NCBI GenBank assembly: GCA_036785705.1
Contig: JAWUZG010000332.1
Span: forward strand, 4,774,001 to 4,838,000
DNA length: 64,000 bases
Direction: 5' to 3'
Origin: Acanthornis magna
Taxonomy: Eukaryota > Chordata > Aves > Passeriformes > Acanthizidae
Under the pieces are notes generated by a model. That model saw only the letters and a list, made by a program, of their open reading frames with translations. It made no database searches and had not been told where the DNA came from. This document shows positions 43,638 through 54,089 of the stretch, one piece after another (within the stretch, counting starts at the first letter, position 1; each line of letters begins with the position of its first letter). Both the position numbers and the translations under genes were made by a program.

Positions 43638-44515
43638 TGTATGGCCTGGCGATGCCTGGGGACACTGATCGCTGCCCTGCCTGGGGACATGGGGACATGA
43701 ATCTGTACCCTGCCTCAAGACAGTGAGAATATTGATCGCTGTCCTTCCTGGGGGCACGGGGACACTGATCCCTGCCCTTCCTGGGAACATGGGGGCATGG
43801 GGATATTGATCCCTGTCCTTCCTGGGGCCATGGGGACACCAATCCCTGTCCGTCCTGGGTCTTGGGGACACTGATCCCTGCCCTGCCCTGAGCCATGAAG
43901 GCACTGATCCCCGCCCTGACTGGTGAAAATTGGGATATCGATCCCTGTCTGTCCTGGGGCCATGGGAGCACTGATCCCTGCCCTGCCTGGGAACATGGGG
44001 GCATGGAGATATTGATCCCTGTCCTTCCTGGGTCTCAGGGACACTGATCCCTGCCTTGCCTGAGGACATGGGGGCAGTGATCCCTGTCCTTCCTGGGGCA
44101 ACGGGACACTGATCCCTGCCCTGCTTTGGGACATGGTGAGACTGATCCTTTCCCTGCTGTGGGATATTGGAGCACTGATTCCTTCCCTGCCTGGGGCCAT
44201 GGGGCACTGATCCCTCTCCTTCCTGGGGCTATGGGGACACTGATCCCTGCTCTGCCTGGGGACATGGGGACACTGATGCCTGCAATGGGGAGGAGATATT
44301 GATCTCTGTCCTTCTGGGGGTCAGGGGAGCACTGATCCCCCGCCTGCCTAGGGGCATGGACACATGGATCCTTGCCCTGCCTGGGGCTATGAGGATGTGG
44401 ATCCCTCATGGCAATGCAGATATTGATCCCTGTCCTTCCTGGGGTCCCAGGGATGCTGATCCCTGCCCCACCTTGGTCCATCATTGATCCCTGCCCCGCC
44501 TGGGGCCACGGGAAG
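43638..44515. repeat. Minisatellite, ~33-36-bp unit, ~24 copies
   Basis: Core GG(A/G)CACTGATCCCTGCCCTGCC, then TGGGG(A/C)CATGG. Many units are 36 bp, some 33. Variants with ATATTGATCCCTGTCCTTCC interleave with the main form. 12-residue repeats in three minus frames and other plus frames are artefacts. Confidence 0.95.
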
Positions 44516-46205
44516 ATGCCAATCCCTTCCTTGTCGCGGGGACAGCACAGGCAGCGCAGCACAGCTCTCTTGGCAGGCTGTGCCAGGCAGGTGCAGGGGC
44601 AGGGGCCCAGCACTCCCCCAGAGCCCCCCAGCAGCGGCCCCCCGGTAATTGTGGGTCTGCCTGCACTTAATCACAGCCTTGGGAGCAGCCAGAGGGAGCA
44701 GCAGCTGGGAAGTGCCATGGAAACCGCCCCAGAGCTGCACCCGGGCTGGGCCTGGGGCTCCTGGGACCCACCAGCTGCTTCCTGCATCCCTTCCCTCCTC
44801 ACCATCCGGCTTTCCCAGCACAGTGTCCCTGCTCCCAGCCCCTCGCCACTCCCCAGTGTTCCCTCTCTCGCCCTGCCCACCCCCTGCTTCCTGCTCGGGA
44901 ACACACAGGATTTTTTTCAGGTTTGAAGAGATATTTCAGCTCTGGGAGTGCTGAAATTTGGGGCACTGAGGCTTTGGTGCAGCAGCTGGGGATGAGACTT
45001 GGCATAGAAATTTGGGGACTGGTGACGCCACCCCTGATGTCTTGATGTGCTGCCCTCCTGTGTCACCTGCATGTGTTCCAAACCTGTCCCAAAATTCCCC
45101 TCAGATGTTGGCAGCTGCCCCTTGGCCATGAGCTTTGTGCTGGCAGGTTCTGCCTGTTGGCTTCAGGACCTTCATCCCGAGAGAATTCCAGGGCATGAGG
45201 CCCCCATGGTGCCAGCCTGGGCACTGGGTGACCACTGCCTCCTGCAGAGCCACCCCTGTGCTGTGGGACAGGATGTACCTGGGGGAGGTACCTCAATTCT
45301 CATCCATGCCACAGGAACCCCACGGGGATGAAGGGCTGGGAATGAGGATCAGAGGCCTGCCTGGAGCTGCATGGAGGGACGACAATTCCAGAGATCACCA
45401 CCTTCTCTCCCCACACTGCCTGCCTTGGCCAGTGAACGGATCCCAGCGAGGGGGAACAAACTAGCACGTGCTTTTGGGGATATTTCTCAGCTTTTAATGG
45501 CATTTCTCAGCTTCTCCAAGGCCTTGGAAGCTGCTGGATCCATAGTCTTCCCCACATGAAGTCTGGCAGCTTTGGAAGAGGTTACTGTGGGCATGAGGGT
45601 CTTTGTAGGCAGCTCACCCAGCCCAGGGAGGGGACTTGGGGGCTTCCTCGCCCTCTGCAGCCCCACACAGGTGTCCCCACATGTGGCATTGAGGTGGGAG
45701 CACGAGAATCACCTGGGAGGTGCCACCAAACTCAGAGCCCCGTGGGCAGCCTGGTCCCATGGGCTGTGTCTGTCCAGTGGTGTGACCTGGGGGACACGAG
45801 GGGCAGCAGGGGGACACGCCTGGCTCATGGCAGGCTGTGGGATCAAACCCTGGCACAGCCAGAAGGAGAGTGGCCTGGAATGGTGGGGGGTGAGACCCAG
45901 AACATTTCAGGGGTGCTGATGCCCTGGAAGGGTGGGGGGTGGCAGGGCCTGCTTGGGGTTCCCCCCGGCTACTCAACACCCCTGGGAGGTGCCCAGGCTC
46001 CATTAATCATCCAAAACCAGGGTGGCCACGCCAGCGCTGGTGGGGACTGGGGAGGCCTGTGGAGGGATTTTGGGATGCATTCCTCTCACCTCATCCCATC
46101 GCTGCCTACGGACACCGATGGACACCTTGGTGTCACTCCAGAGGGGTCGAGGCCATTGTCCCTTGTCCCACGGATCCTGGTCCCTGTGCTGGCTCTGCCG
46201 GGACA
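44516..46205. other. Single-copy DNA, no gene seen
   Basis: About 1.7 kb. A 239-codon plus frame from 45556 is Gly/Pro/Trp-rich with overlapping frames on the other strand. No domain. Confidence 0.5.
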
Positions 46206-46395
46206 AGCGGGTTGGAGACACTGCGAGGGCTCTGCAGCCGCAGCTCGGCACCGCTGCCTCGAGATGGAGAGATAACGGCGGCGCCTCCAGGCCCTCGGTA
46301 AATTATCTCGCCTGGATGTTCATTAATCAACAATTCTTATGTAAACAGGCACATCCCAAGCCTCTGCTTCCCATCACCTTGGCAACAGCACAGAG
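46205..46395. promoter_or_regulatory. Candidate conserved island 25
   Basis: GGAGAGATAACGGCGGCGCC near 46266, CGGTAAATTATCTCGCC near 46297, TTCATTAATCAACAATTCTT near 46320 and ATGTAAACAGGC (FOX-like) near 46339. CACCTTGGCAAC at 46375-46386 is an imperfect X-box. Inferred regulatory. Confidence 0.45.
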
Positions 46396-46504
46396 CCGAC
46401 CCTGGCTCGGGATGTGCTCTGGGCTCCCACCTGGGAGCTCCCACCTCAGCCCTGCCTGAAACTTTTTGTCTGCTCCCCTTTCCTCCCACAAGGAGTCTTC
46501 AGGC

Positions 46505-46782
46505 CCCTGGAACTCTCCATCATTGGATCCTGGGCCTCCCCTCACTGAATCCTGGACCTCCCTATGGTGGGATCATGGACCTCCCCATCATTGGATCCTG
46601 AGCCTTTTGATTGTTGGATCCTGAACCTTCCCATCATTGGATCCTGGACTTCCCCATCATTAAATCCTGGAGCTGCCCATCAACAGATGCTGGAGGTCTC
46701 CATTGCTGGATCTGGACCTCCCAATCGTGGGATCCCAGGCCTCTTCAGCGCTGGATTCTGGACCTCCCCATCTCCAGCGATG
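46505..46782. repeat. Minisatellite, ~23-bp unit, ~12 copies
   Basis: Unit TGGAC(C/T)TCCCCATCATTGG plus ATCC, with copies of 22-24 bp. Most carry GGATCCTG or a decayed form. Confidence 0.9.
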
Positions 46783-47185
46783 GGAGCAGGGAAGCAGCAG
46801 CCTGGCTGCCACCACATGCATGGCCAGCACCTGGAGAACACATCCCACAGGGATGAGTGCTGGGTACAGGAATTTGGCAATGCCCCAAAGCTGCACCCAC
46901 GGTGGGTGGGCAGTGACCATGGGGTGCATCCCTGAGCCCCTCCCCAGCCATCCATCACCTCTCCCTGCTTATTCCCGTCGGGCTGGTCTCTCTGGGAAGC
47001 CCTCACAGTGGATATCCTGTCCTGCTGAGTCCATCAGGACCCTCTCAGGACAAAACCAAGTTGCTGATCTCTCTCAGGATCCACAGGAGCTGCCAGAGAC
47101 GCAGGGCACTGCTACCTCCCGGGGCTGTCCCCCAGCAGGACAGCTCCGGCATGGAATAGAAAAGCCCTGCGTGGGAGCTGATAGA
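46783..47185. other. Single-copy DNA
   Basis: No gene recognised. Confidence 0.4.
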
Positions 47186-47189
47186 AGCC

Positions 47190-47480
47190 AGAGGGGCCCA
47201 AGTCATTTAAGGTTGAAGAGAAATGTTAAAGACAGCAGGAAAAGCAAACATTAGTGGTAGCCATGCGGCTGAGGGGAATAGGAAGGGCTTTTACAAATAT
47301 ATCAAGGGGAAAAGGAAATACTGGAGAGTCAAGACAAAGTAGGCCCATTAATAAATGAGGAAGGATATTAAATTAATGATGATTCTCAAATGGCTGAGTT
47401 AGTGAACTACTTATTGAGAGCTGCCTTTAACAAGAACAACAAGGCAAAGTGGCTGAGACAATCAGAAAGCAGCCAAGGAT
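47190..47480 (+). pseudogene. Decayed CR1 ORF2 fragment (region upstream of reverse transcriptase)
   Basis: In two frames joined by a frameshift, translation resembles the linker between endonuclease and reverse transcriptase of avian CR1 ORF2. Near 47278 it reads KGFYKYIKGKRK; further on (from about 47333) it reads VGPLINEEG, then a stop, then INDDSQMAELVNYLLRAAFN, compared with the family pattern VGPLLNE-G-LVT-D-EKAE-LN-FFASVF. In the intact element this protein nicks target DNA and reverse-transcribes CR1 RNA. Here the frame is broken by at least one stop and one indel, and neither catalytic domain is present. It is an internal piece with no 3' tail, so it inserted with or was cut from a longer copy. 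Confidence 0.8.
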
Positions 47481-47489
47481 GCTGGAATT

Positions 47490-48250
47490 GTCCTACATGG
47501 AGCAAGGGGAAGGGGACAGCTCGGCTACGAGCCCCGGGTGGCAGCAGCCTGGGGTTGAGCACCCCATCCATCTCTTCCTGGCAGGAGCACAGGGAATGAG
47601 TGTCTGGAGCAGCCAATGCTTGGCAGAAGGCCCAGAATGAATAAGGGGTCTGGGGGGACCCTGGCTGCTGCCTTGGGGTGGGATGGGACATGACAGAGCT
47701 GGGAGGCTCCCAGGAGCCCCAAGTGCAGCCCTTGCTGCATGGATCCAGGCTTGGGAGCTGGCAGGGTACAGACCTTGTGGAGCCTGCACTGAAATGAGGA
47801 GGGGGAAGGGGCTCAGGTCCCTGGGCCAGAGCCCTCCTGGTTCATTCATTATCCTTGGAAATTCAGCCCCTCCAAGCTGTCCTGCCACTGTTTATCCTCC
47901 TTTTCATTTACATTGGATCAACCAGTGGCTGCCCAGCCAGAAGCTGCTCCTGTGCCCACAGGAAAAGCTCTGGGAAGGAGACTTTCTGTCTTTCTAGAAA
48001 GAGAGAAATCCCCCAAACCCCTCAGCTGCTGCTGGCTGGAACGGGTTGGTTGTACCCCCAGGATCAAATCAGGGCAGGATTGATCCTTGCTCATGCATCC
48101 CCTGGGCACCATGGATTAATTCCCTGGGCTTGAGCCGTGGCTGGAACAGTGTCCCACATGTGGGACCTGTGCGATACACGTCCCAAACAGGGGAAAAGCA
48201 TTTGGTGTCCATGTGGGGATCCTTGGCTGGGTCCTGCAGGGCGGCAGGGG
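47490..48250. other. Single-copy DNA
   Basis: No gene recognised. GACTTTCTGTCTTTCTAGAA near 47979 is a small pyrimidine-rich patch. Confidence 0.45.
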
Positions 48251-48255
48251 GTGGG

Positions 48256-48464
48256 AGGGGATGGGACAGGGCAGGAATGGGCACAATGGAATGGGATGGG
48301 ATGGGATGGGATGGGACAGGGCAGGAATGGGCACAATGGAATGGGATGGGATGGGATGGGATGGGATGGGATGGGATGGGATGGGATGGGGTGGGATGGC
48401 ATGGCATGGCATGGCATGGCATGGCATGGCATGGCATGGCATGGCATGGCATAGCATGGCATGG
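48256..48464. repeat. Compound pentamer array (GGGAT)n then (GGCAT)n
   Basis: ATGGG units run to about 48398, then switch cleanly at GTGGGATGGC to ATGGC units up to 48464. A 50-bp duplicated segment (starting at 48261 and 48311, containing ACAGGGCAGGAATGGGCACA) shows a higher-order copy step. The GGGAT part meets the G-quadruplex rule repeatedly (G3 runs, 2-nt loops); the GGCAT part does not. Confidence 0.97.
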
Positions 48465-48699
48465 AAAGGGCCAGGACAGGATGGGATGGATGCACATTCT
48501 CAGTGGGGCTGGGCAGAGATGTGGGACCTCTCCTGAGACCCTAAGGCTCAGCACAATCCCCCCAGCCCCTCCTGGCCTGCCTGGAGAAGGTGCAGGCGCC
48601 CCGGGGCCGCACGGGGACGAGGGACGATCCTTCCCTTCCGCAGCACACCGGGAGCTGCCTGCTGGCAGTGCCCGGGCGGGAGCACGTCCCGTGGCCGCG
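48465..48699. other. Single-copy DNA
   Basis: No gene recognised. CpG-containing to the right. Confidence 0.4.
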
Positions 48700-48900
48700 C
48701 CAGCTGACAAAGGGCTCTGCGGGGGACAATGTCCGGGAAACGAGGGCCCTTGTCAATGTTTTATGGGCCCGGGGCTCCCCAGGGTGTGTTTACGGGGCAG
48801 TAAATGAAAGCACTCAGCCAAGTGACATTTGTGTTCTGCAAATGCGATTATTATGCATGATTAGCAGCCAAGTGCACTGCAAAACCCACACTGGCGGCGC
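48700..48900. promoter_or_regulatory. Candidate conserved island 26
   Basis: GACAATGTCCGGGAAACGAG near 48725, CCTTGTCAATGTTTTATGGG near 48750, GGGGCAGTAAATGAAAGC near 48795, and CTGCAAATGCGATTATTATG followed by CATGATTAGCAGCC near 48837, the latter POU/HOX-like. One of the more convincing islands by complexity. Regulatory role inferred. Confidence 0.5.
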
Positions 48901-49080
48901 GGGAGGGGCCCTGCCCATCGCTCCGCGCCCCAGGAAGCTCCTGCTCCCCACAAAAGCCTCTCCATGGGACAGCGCCGAGGATGAGCCGAGTGCCAGCACC
49001 GGCAGAGATCCCGGGACCACCCCGCTGCCCCCCCGCCGGGCGTGTCCCCGATCCCTGCCCTCTGGAGAGGGATCGTGCCA
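48901..49080. other. Single-copy CpG-containing DNA
   Basis: No gene recognised. Confidence 0.4.
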
Positions 49081-49285
49081 GCCAAGGAGTTAAAGATTCT
49101 CTTCCCAGCTGCCAGCCCGACTTTCCAGAGGAATGCATCCAAACCCACTTTTTAGCTTTAATTATTTATCTGTAACCAATTTGGCAGGAAAACCAATTAA
49201 ACGAGTGGGTGATTAATGACCTGCTGATTTGCACAGGTACCTAATTTAAATGTCTATAGAATGTAGAAGCACATTTTGGAGATGC
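49080..49285. promoter_or_regulatory. Candidate conserved island 27
   Basis: AGGAGTTAAAGATTCTCTTC near 49086, TTTAGCTTTAATTATTTATC near 49152, CTGTAACCAATTTGGCAGG (CCAAT word) near 49170, AACCAATTAAACGAGTGGG, GATTAATGACCTGCTGATTT and CCTAATTTAAATGTCTATAG near 49240. About 200 bp of AT-rich, high-complexity sequence. Confidence 0.5.
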
Positions 49286-50025
49286 TCTGATGGCTCGGGT
49301 CAGTCCCTGGCTGCTCGGATGTGTGTTGGGAGGGTCACTCCTCAGTGAACCTGTGCTGGAGCATTCCATGCTTCTCAACAGCTTAGGAGCTTGGGAAGGC
49401 TGTTTATCCCAGAAATCCCACTGGACTTTCTCCCCGGCCAGTGCTGTGCTCATCGTGTCTCCTTTGCCAGTGTTTCTTGCTGGGAAAGCTGACCCAGACG
49501 GGAAGGAGATGATGGGAGAGAGGAGGATGCTGTCCCCTGGGAAAAGTGCCCTGTCCAGAGTCCCAGAAGTAGGAACTGGAGCTGGTGTCACACTGTCCCC
49601 TCAGGTTCTGGGCAGGTGCTCCCACCTCAGCAGGGCACACACTGGGCTGTCACCACCCAGAGCCAGCCTGGTGCTGCCCTTCTGCTCTGGGAGCTCCGAA
49701 CCTCCCTGCTCTCCCTCACACCATCCATCCTTCCCAGCTCTGTGCTGTGTCCAGGCCCTGCTTGTGAGGTGGGTGTGTCTGCAAACAGCCTCGTGGGCAT
49801 CCCTGCTGCCACCAGGCTGGGGACACGGCTGTGTGACACCTTGCAATCCTCAGCCCTGCATCCCAGAGGGAAAGACTCCCTGGTGATGGATTTCCAGTTT
49901 TCCCATGTCTTTTCCCCACTGCTGGAGCAAGCCAAGGGCTGCCAGACCCCAAAGCCTCTCCGTGCCCCTGCTTGGCTGAGACACCCTGGGGATGGAGCTC
50001 CCCACAGGAACAGGGAGGAGCAGGG
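49286..50025. other. Single-copy DNA
   Basis: No gene recognised. A 198-codon plus frame has no domain. Confidence 0.45.
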
Positions 50026-50215
50026 AATGTGCCTATTGTTGAGATAGAAATGGTAAATCCATTAATCTTTAGGAATACAATTCACCGTACAAAACAGAGA
50101 AGGAAAAGAGACACCTCATTTGTTATCAGGTGCATTGTGAGAGTCAGGTTCTTTAATTATCTCACCAAATTCTATAGCCCATTCATCAAGTGCCACCACC
50201 AGGCTGCCGAGATTG
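50025..50215. promoter_or_regulatory. Candidate conserved island 28
   Basis: GCCTATTGTTGAGATAG (SOX-like ATTGTT), GTAAATCCATTAATCTTTAG, AATACAATTCACCGTAC, ATTTGTTATCAGGTGC near 50118 (GATA plus E-box) and CTTTAATTATCTCACC near 50150. High complexity, AT-rich. Regulatory role inferred. Confidence 0.5.
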
Positions 50216-50419
50216 CCACCCACAGACCATCTGGGCACTGCTGGGGAGCCTGGGCGCTGCCAGCCCCCGGGCACGGTGTCCTGCTGGCTTGGGGGATGCT
50301 GGGGATGCTCCTCGTCCCCTGGAACACCCTCAGGGTTCCCTGGAACACTCTCGGGGTTCCCTGCCCAGGAATTCACCTCCTGGGCTGTACAGGGCAGCCT
50401 AGCACTGCCCAGCGTGTTG
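50216..50419. other. Single-copy DNA
   Basis: Short local duplication of CCCTGGAACACCCTC / CCCTGGAACACTCTC near 50318 and 50338. Confidence 0.4.
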
Positions 50420-50600
50420 TCACGGAATCACAGAGTCACAAAATATCCTGAGCAGAAGGGACCCACCAGGATCATTGATCCAACCCCTGGCCCTGCACAG
50501 ACACCCAACAATCCCACCCTGTGCATCCCTGGGAGTATTACCCAAATGCTCCTGGAGCTCTGGCAGCTTCTCTGTGACCATTCCCTGGGGACCCTTGTCC
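50420..50600 (-). mobile_element. CR1-like fragment, second subfamily, minus orientation
   Basis: GTCACGGAATCACAGAGTCA, CAAAATATCCTGAGCAGAAG and GGACCCACCAGGATCATTGA match the terminus of the 23086 copy, and CCTGTGCATCCCTGGGAG, AAATGCTCCTGGAGCTCTGG follow. Confidence 0.85.
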
Positions 50601-50654
50601 CTTACATAGAGAGATGGCAGCCAGGCCAGGGACATCATTGTGTTCATTGGGGTT

Positions 50655-50966
50655 TATGGAAAAGAGAGAGAGGTAGTTTTTCTACAGGCAGTGATAGGAT
50701 GAGGGGGAGTGGTTTTAAACTAAAACAGGAGAGATTTAGATGGGATATTGGGATGAAATTCTTCCATGTGAGAGTGGGGAGGCCCTGGAGGGTGCCCAGA
50801 GAAGCTGTGGCTGCCTCTGGATCCCTGGAAGTGTCCAAGGCCAGGCTGGACAGGGCTTGGAGCAGCCTGGGACAGTGGAAGGTGTCCCTGCCCATGGCAG
50901 GGGTGGAATGGGATGGGATTTAAGGTCCCTTCCACTCCAAAACCAGTCTGGGATTCCATGATCTAT
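50655..50966 (+). mobile_element. CR1 LINE 3' fragment, plus orientation
   Basis: GGTTTTAAACTAAAACAGG near 50711, GATTTAGATGGGATATTGGG, AAATTCTTCCATGTGAGAG, GTGTCCAAGGCCAGGCTGG, CCCATGGCAGGGGTGG and a terminal CAGTCTGGGATTCCATGATC. About 310 bp. Its 5' side faces the 5' side of the minus-strand copy 55 bp to the left. Confidence 0.93.
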
Positions 50967-52620
50967 GACATGGCAGTGCTCCTTGGGAGAGGCCAGAGGC
51001 CGGGGAGAAAGATGGGAGTGACGTCCTGTGCTCCAATGCCTTAGGAACTGCTGTGGGATGAGGGCATCTCCTCCCACCCCAGGGCAGAGCCTGGGACTTG
51101 CCCATACCAGAGCTGGTGAGGCTGCAAGGCCCTCACAGCTCCCAGTGCCTGCGTTTGGCTCTATCCAAGCTACGGCTGAAGCTTCCCCTCCTTCCTGCCT
51201 TCCCAGACCCAGCAGCTCCCTGCCGGGGTGGCAGCCACAGCCCTGCCCCAGCGAGCCAGCAGGTCCTGGGTTTTGGGGATCCATTGGTTTCCTCTGGCAC
51301 AGCTCCGTGCAGGCCTGGCTCAGCATCCCCTGCCAAGGGCATGGTGATGGGCACGAGGGCTCCAGAGGGAATGCTGTGGGATGCACACAGGGAAGCAGAG
51401 GATGGCCATGATGGCAGGTGCAGGGTGGACAAAGACAGAAAGTAAGGGATCTGAGGTGCTGAGAGGGTGGAAACCTGTCTGGGATACATCAAAAGCGAAA
51501 TTGGAGTGGTTGTTATAAGAGCAAAGAGAGCTGGGCACCCAGGGGAGATCCCTGCTGGGATAAATGATCCATGTGGAGAAATCCAGAAAGGACAGCAGTG
51601 GCTGCACCTTAGGGGGTGGGTGAGTGTGGAGTGCACAGCCCTGGGCCCCACTCGCCCTAAGCAGGGCTGCTCCTCCTCCACTCTCTGCCCCCAGAATCCC
51701 TGGGGCCTGGGGAGCATCCCGGCTCCTAGAGGCTGTGGATGAAGCCCAGGGAGATGGGCTGGGAGTTCTCAGGGAGGGCTGGACCGGGCTCCTGTCCCCA
51801 CCACCTTCCCCCAAAGCTCCTGGGAGGAAAGCTGGTTCCGGTCCATCTGGAGTCCAGATCGGCTCGGCTGGGTGAGTAATGCGGGAGTGGGAGGGAAGGC
51901 AGACATCTCCTGCAGCTCCAGCAGCGAGGAGGAGAGAACAGACTATCCTGGGAGCGCAGATGGGGCGGCACCGCGCGGAGCAGAGAGAGGGGGCTGGGAT
52001 TCCCAGACCTCTGCTTCATCGCTTTTTCAGGGGGGAGGGAGGAGACACCTCGGAGAGGCCACAGCAGTGGGCACAGCGCAGAGTGCCCCGGTCTGGGTGA
52101 CGTCCCATGTCACAGCTCTGCGGTGGCACTTCAGCTGAAGCCACGGCTGGGGCCAAGGGAGGGAAAGGAGCTGAGGATGCCCTGAGCAAACCCTTCCTGT
52201 GGTGTGAAATCTGCAGCAGGAGCCACCTTGCCAAGGCCACGCGCAGCCGGCGTGAGGCAGGGGGACATTCCAGAGCGCTGGCACTGAAATCACCTCCCTC
52301 TCCCCTGAGGTGCCAAGCGAGGTTATTTCAAGGCCTGACACAGAGCCAGGCTGCCCCTGGGTGCAGCAGTGTCAGGGCCCAGCAGCACGAGGAGCAGGGA
52401 TCAGGAACAGGATGTGTCCCCTCCAGGATGTCGTGACATCTCATCGCCATCACTCACCCCCACCATGTGCTCGGTGACTTTGGGACAGGGACACAGAGCT
52501 GCCACGTGGTGTGTTCCACTCAGACACAGCCCACGGGGATGTGATATCCTGAGGGGAATGCCCTGATCCAAATGCTGTCTCCTCCAGCCCAGGCTGGAGC
52601 CGCAACGTGATGCAGAAGCC
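50967..52620. other. Single-copy DNA, no gene seen
   Basis: About 1.65 kb without a supportable gene. The right half (51900-52250) is somewhat CpG-containing and purine-rich. Confidence 0.5.
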
Positions 52621-52648
52621 AAGTGTCTTTTGCTATGAATATTTGCTC

Positions 52649-52679
<31 letters not shown>

Positions 52680-52925
52680 GGTCAAACGAAAACATTTCTG
52701 CAGGGAATGACTGTGACTGATTACATTTGTCAGGGTTTTTATCAAGCAATTGAAAGAACTGGAGATTTTTTGGAAACCAAATAAGTGAAATATTTTGGCT
52801 GGTCAAAATTGTTTCCAGTAAAAATCCCCAGAAAATGCAGCGAGAAACCGTTGTAGAAAATTTGCGGTGCAAATTAAAATATGTTTTTCCAAGGGAAAAC
52901 AGCTCCAGGGAAAATAAATTTCCTA
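52620..52925. promoter_or_regulatory. Poly(T) run plus AT-rich island 29
   Basis: Twenty-four T residues (52656-52679) are followed by 230 bp of AT-rich sequence: TGACTGTGACTGATTACATT near 52708, TTTGGCTGGTCAAAATTG near 52793, AAAATTTGCGGTGC and AAATTAAAATATGTTTTTCC near 52872. Could be a conserved island or a very old unrecognised repeat. Confidence 0.4.
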
Positions 52926-53569
52926 GCACCATGGGTGGAAGGATGCTCTGTGCTGAAGGCATCGCCCCATGGGGTGCTTGGCTCTGGGAATGTGGTGCCA
53001 GGCTGGGGACAGTGGGTCCAGTTTTTGTCCTCACTGCAAAATGACTGCATAGATTTTCCTCACTTTTCCCCTAAAATGTCACCTCTAGGCCACAGGGAAG
53101 GAAGGAGGATTCCAGGCGGAGTGTGGCTTCCCGTGCACAGCCGAGAGGATGTGGTGAGGAGCAGCAGAAAAGCTCAGGAGATGCCTCAGGAATGGGATGT
53201 ACAGGAAGCAGGATGCTGAAAGGATCTGTGCCATGCCCCGTGCCACCCCACCAAGGATCTGTGCCATGCCCTGGGCACCCTGTGCCACCATGCCATGAGA
53301 TGTAACATTCCAACTGCGCCTCACCTTGAATGCCCAGAAAATATGGGGCAGCAAAACAGGGTTAAAATGCTCCTCAGAGTCAGGGGGCAGCAGGAAGGTG
53401 CTGGAGGCAGGGTTAGGATTGTCACCGAGCCCGCTGTGGCCTGTGGTTTGGGATCAAGCATCCCTTTGGGATCTGTGCCAGGTTTCCCAGTGCTCCTGCA
53501 GCAGTTTTGTGGCCTCCTTGTCTCTAAGCCCTGTGTGTCCCCGGCGTGGCCCGGACCGCGCTGATCCCT
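52926..53569. other. Single-copy DNA
   Basis: No gene recognised. At 53220-53290 AGGATCTGTGCCATGCCC is duplicated 35 bp apart. Confidence 0.45.
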
Positions 53570-53740
53570 GACCCCGGCGCAGGCTGAGCTCTGTGCGGAA
53601 CGAGCTGAGCTCTCCGGGTAAAAATAGCTCATGACCATGCAAATCTCCGGCTGGATGTTAATGCAGATGCAAATAGGTGCTGGCAAAGCTGGCAGAGGAG
53701 CCCTGCCCAGCCGTTCCCACCTGGAATTCGCAATGCACAG
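53570..53740. promoter_or_regulatory. Candidate enhancer with two octamer motifs 30 bp apart
   Basis: ATGCAAAT, the canonical POU octamer, occurs at 53637-53644 and again in the same orientation at 53667-53674, exactly 30 bp (about three helical turns) apart. GTTAATGCAGATGC lies between and CGGGTAAAAATAGC precedes. Established: POU-domain factors bind ATGCAAAT. Use here is inferred. Confidence 0.5.
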
Positions 53741-54089
53741 GCTGCTGACATCTGCTGGGAGGGGGGGATTTGTTCAGCTGGGTGGCAGAGGCTCGGAAAA
53801 GCCCAGCGTGTGGGTCAGGGTGGTGAGGGGAGGCACATTCCCTACAGATCACCGGGAAAGCTCCCAGGAGGAGGAGATGGCTCTGGGGAAGGTGATTGCC
53901 CTTCCCAGCATTGCCCCTGTGGATGCTGGAGGTCAGCACCCCTGAATCCACCAGCATGTGGATGGGGAATAACAGGGCCACACTGTGCTCCTGGCACCCC
54001 ATGGTTCCCAGGGTGACGGGAGCACTCCAAAAACACCATCCCGGGACTGGGCTGAGCAGCTGCTTGGAGCCAGCCAGGATCTCCACCCC
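53741..54089. other. Single-copy DNA
   Basis: No gene recognised. Confidence 0.4.

Noticed and set aside
43638..44515. CRISPR-like regularity
   Set aside because: Same reasoning: a tandem minisatellite with no unique spacers and no cas genes.
48256..48464. Telomere-like or interstitial telomeric repeat
   Set aside because: The unit is GGGAT/GGCAT and not the vertebrate TTAGGG.
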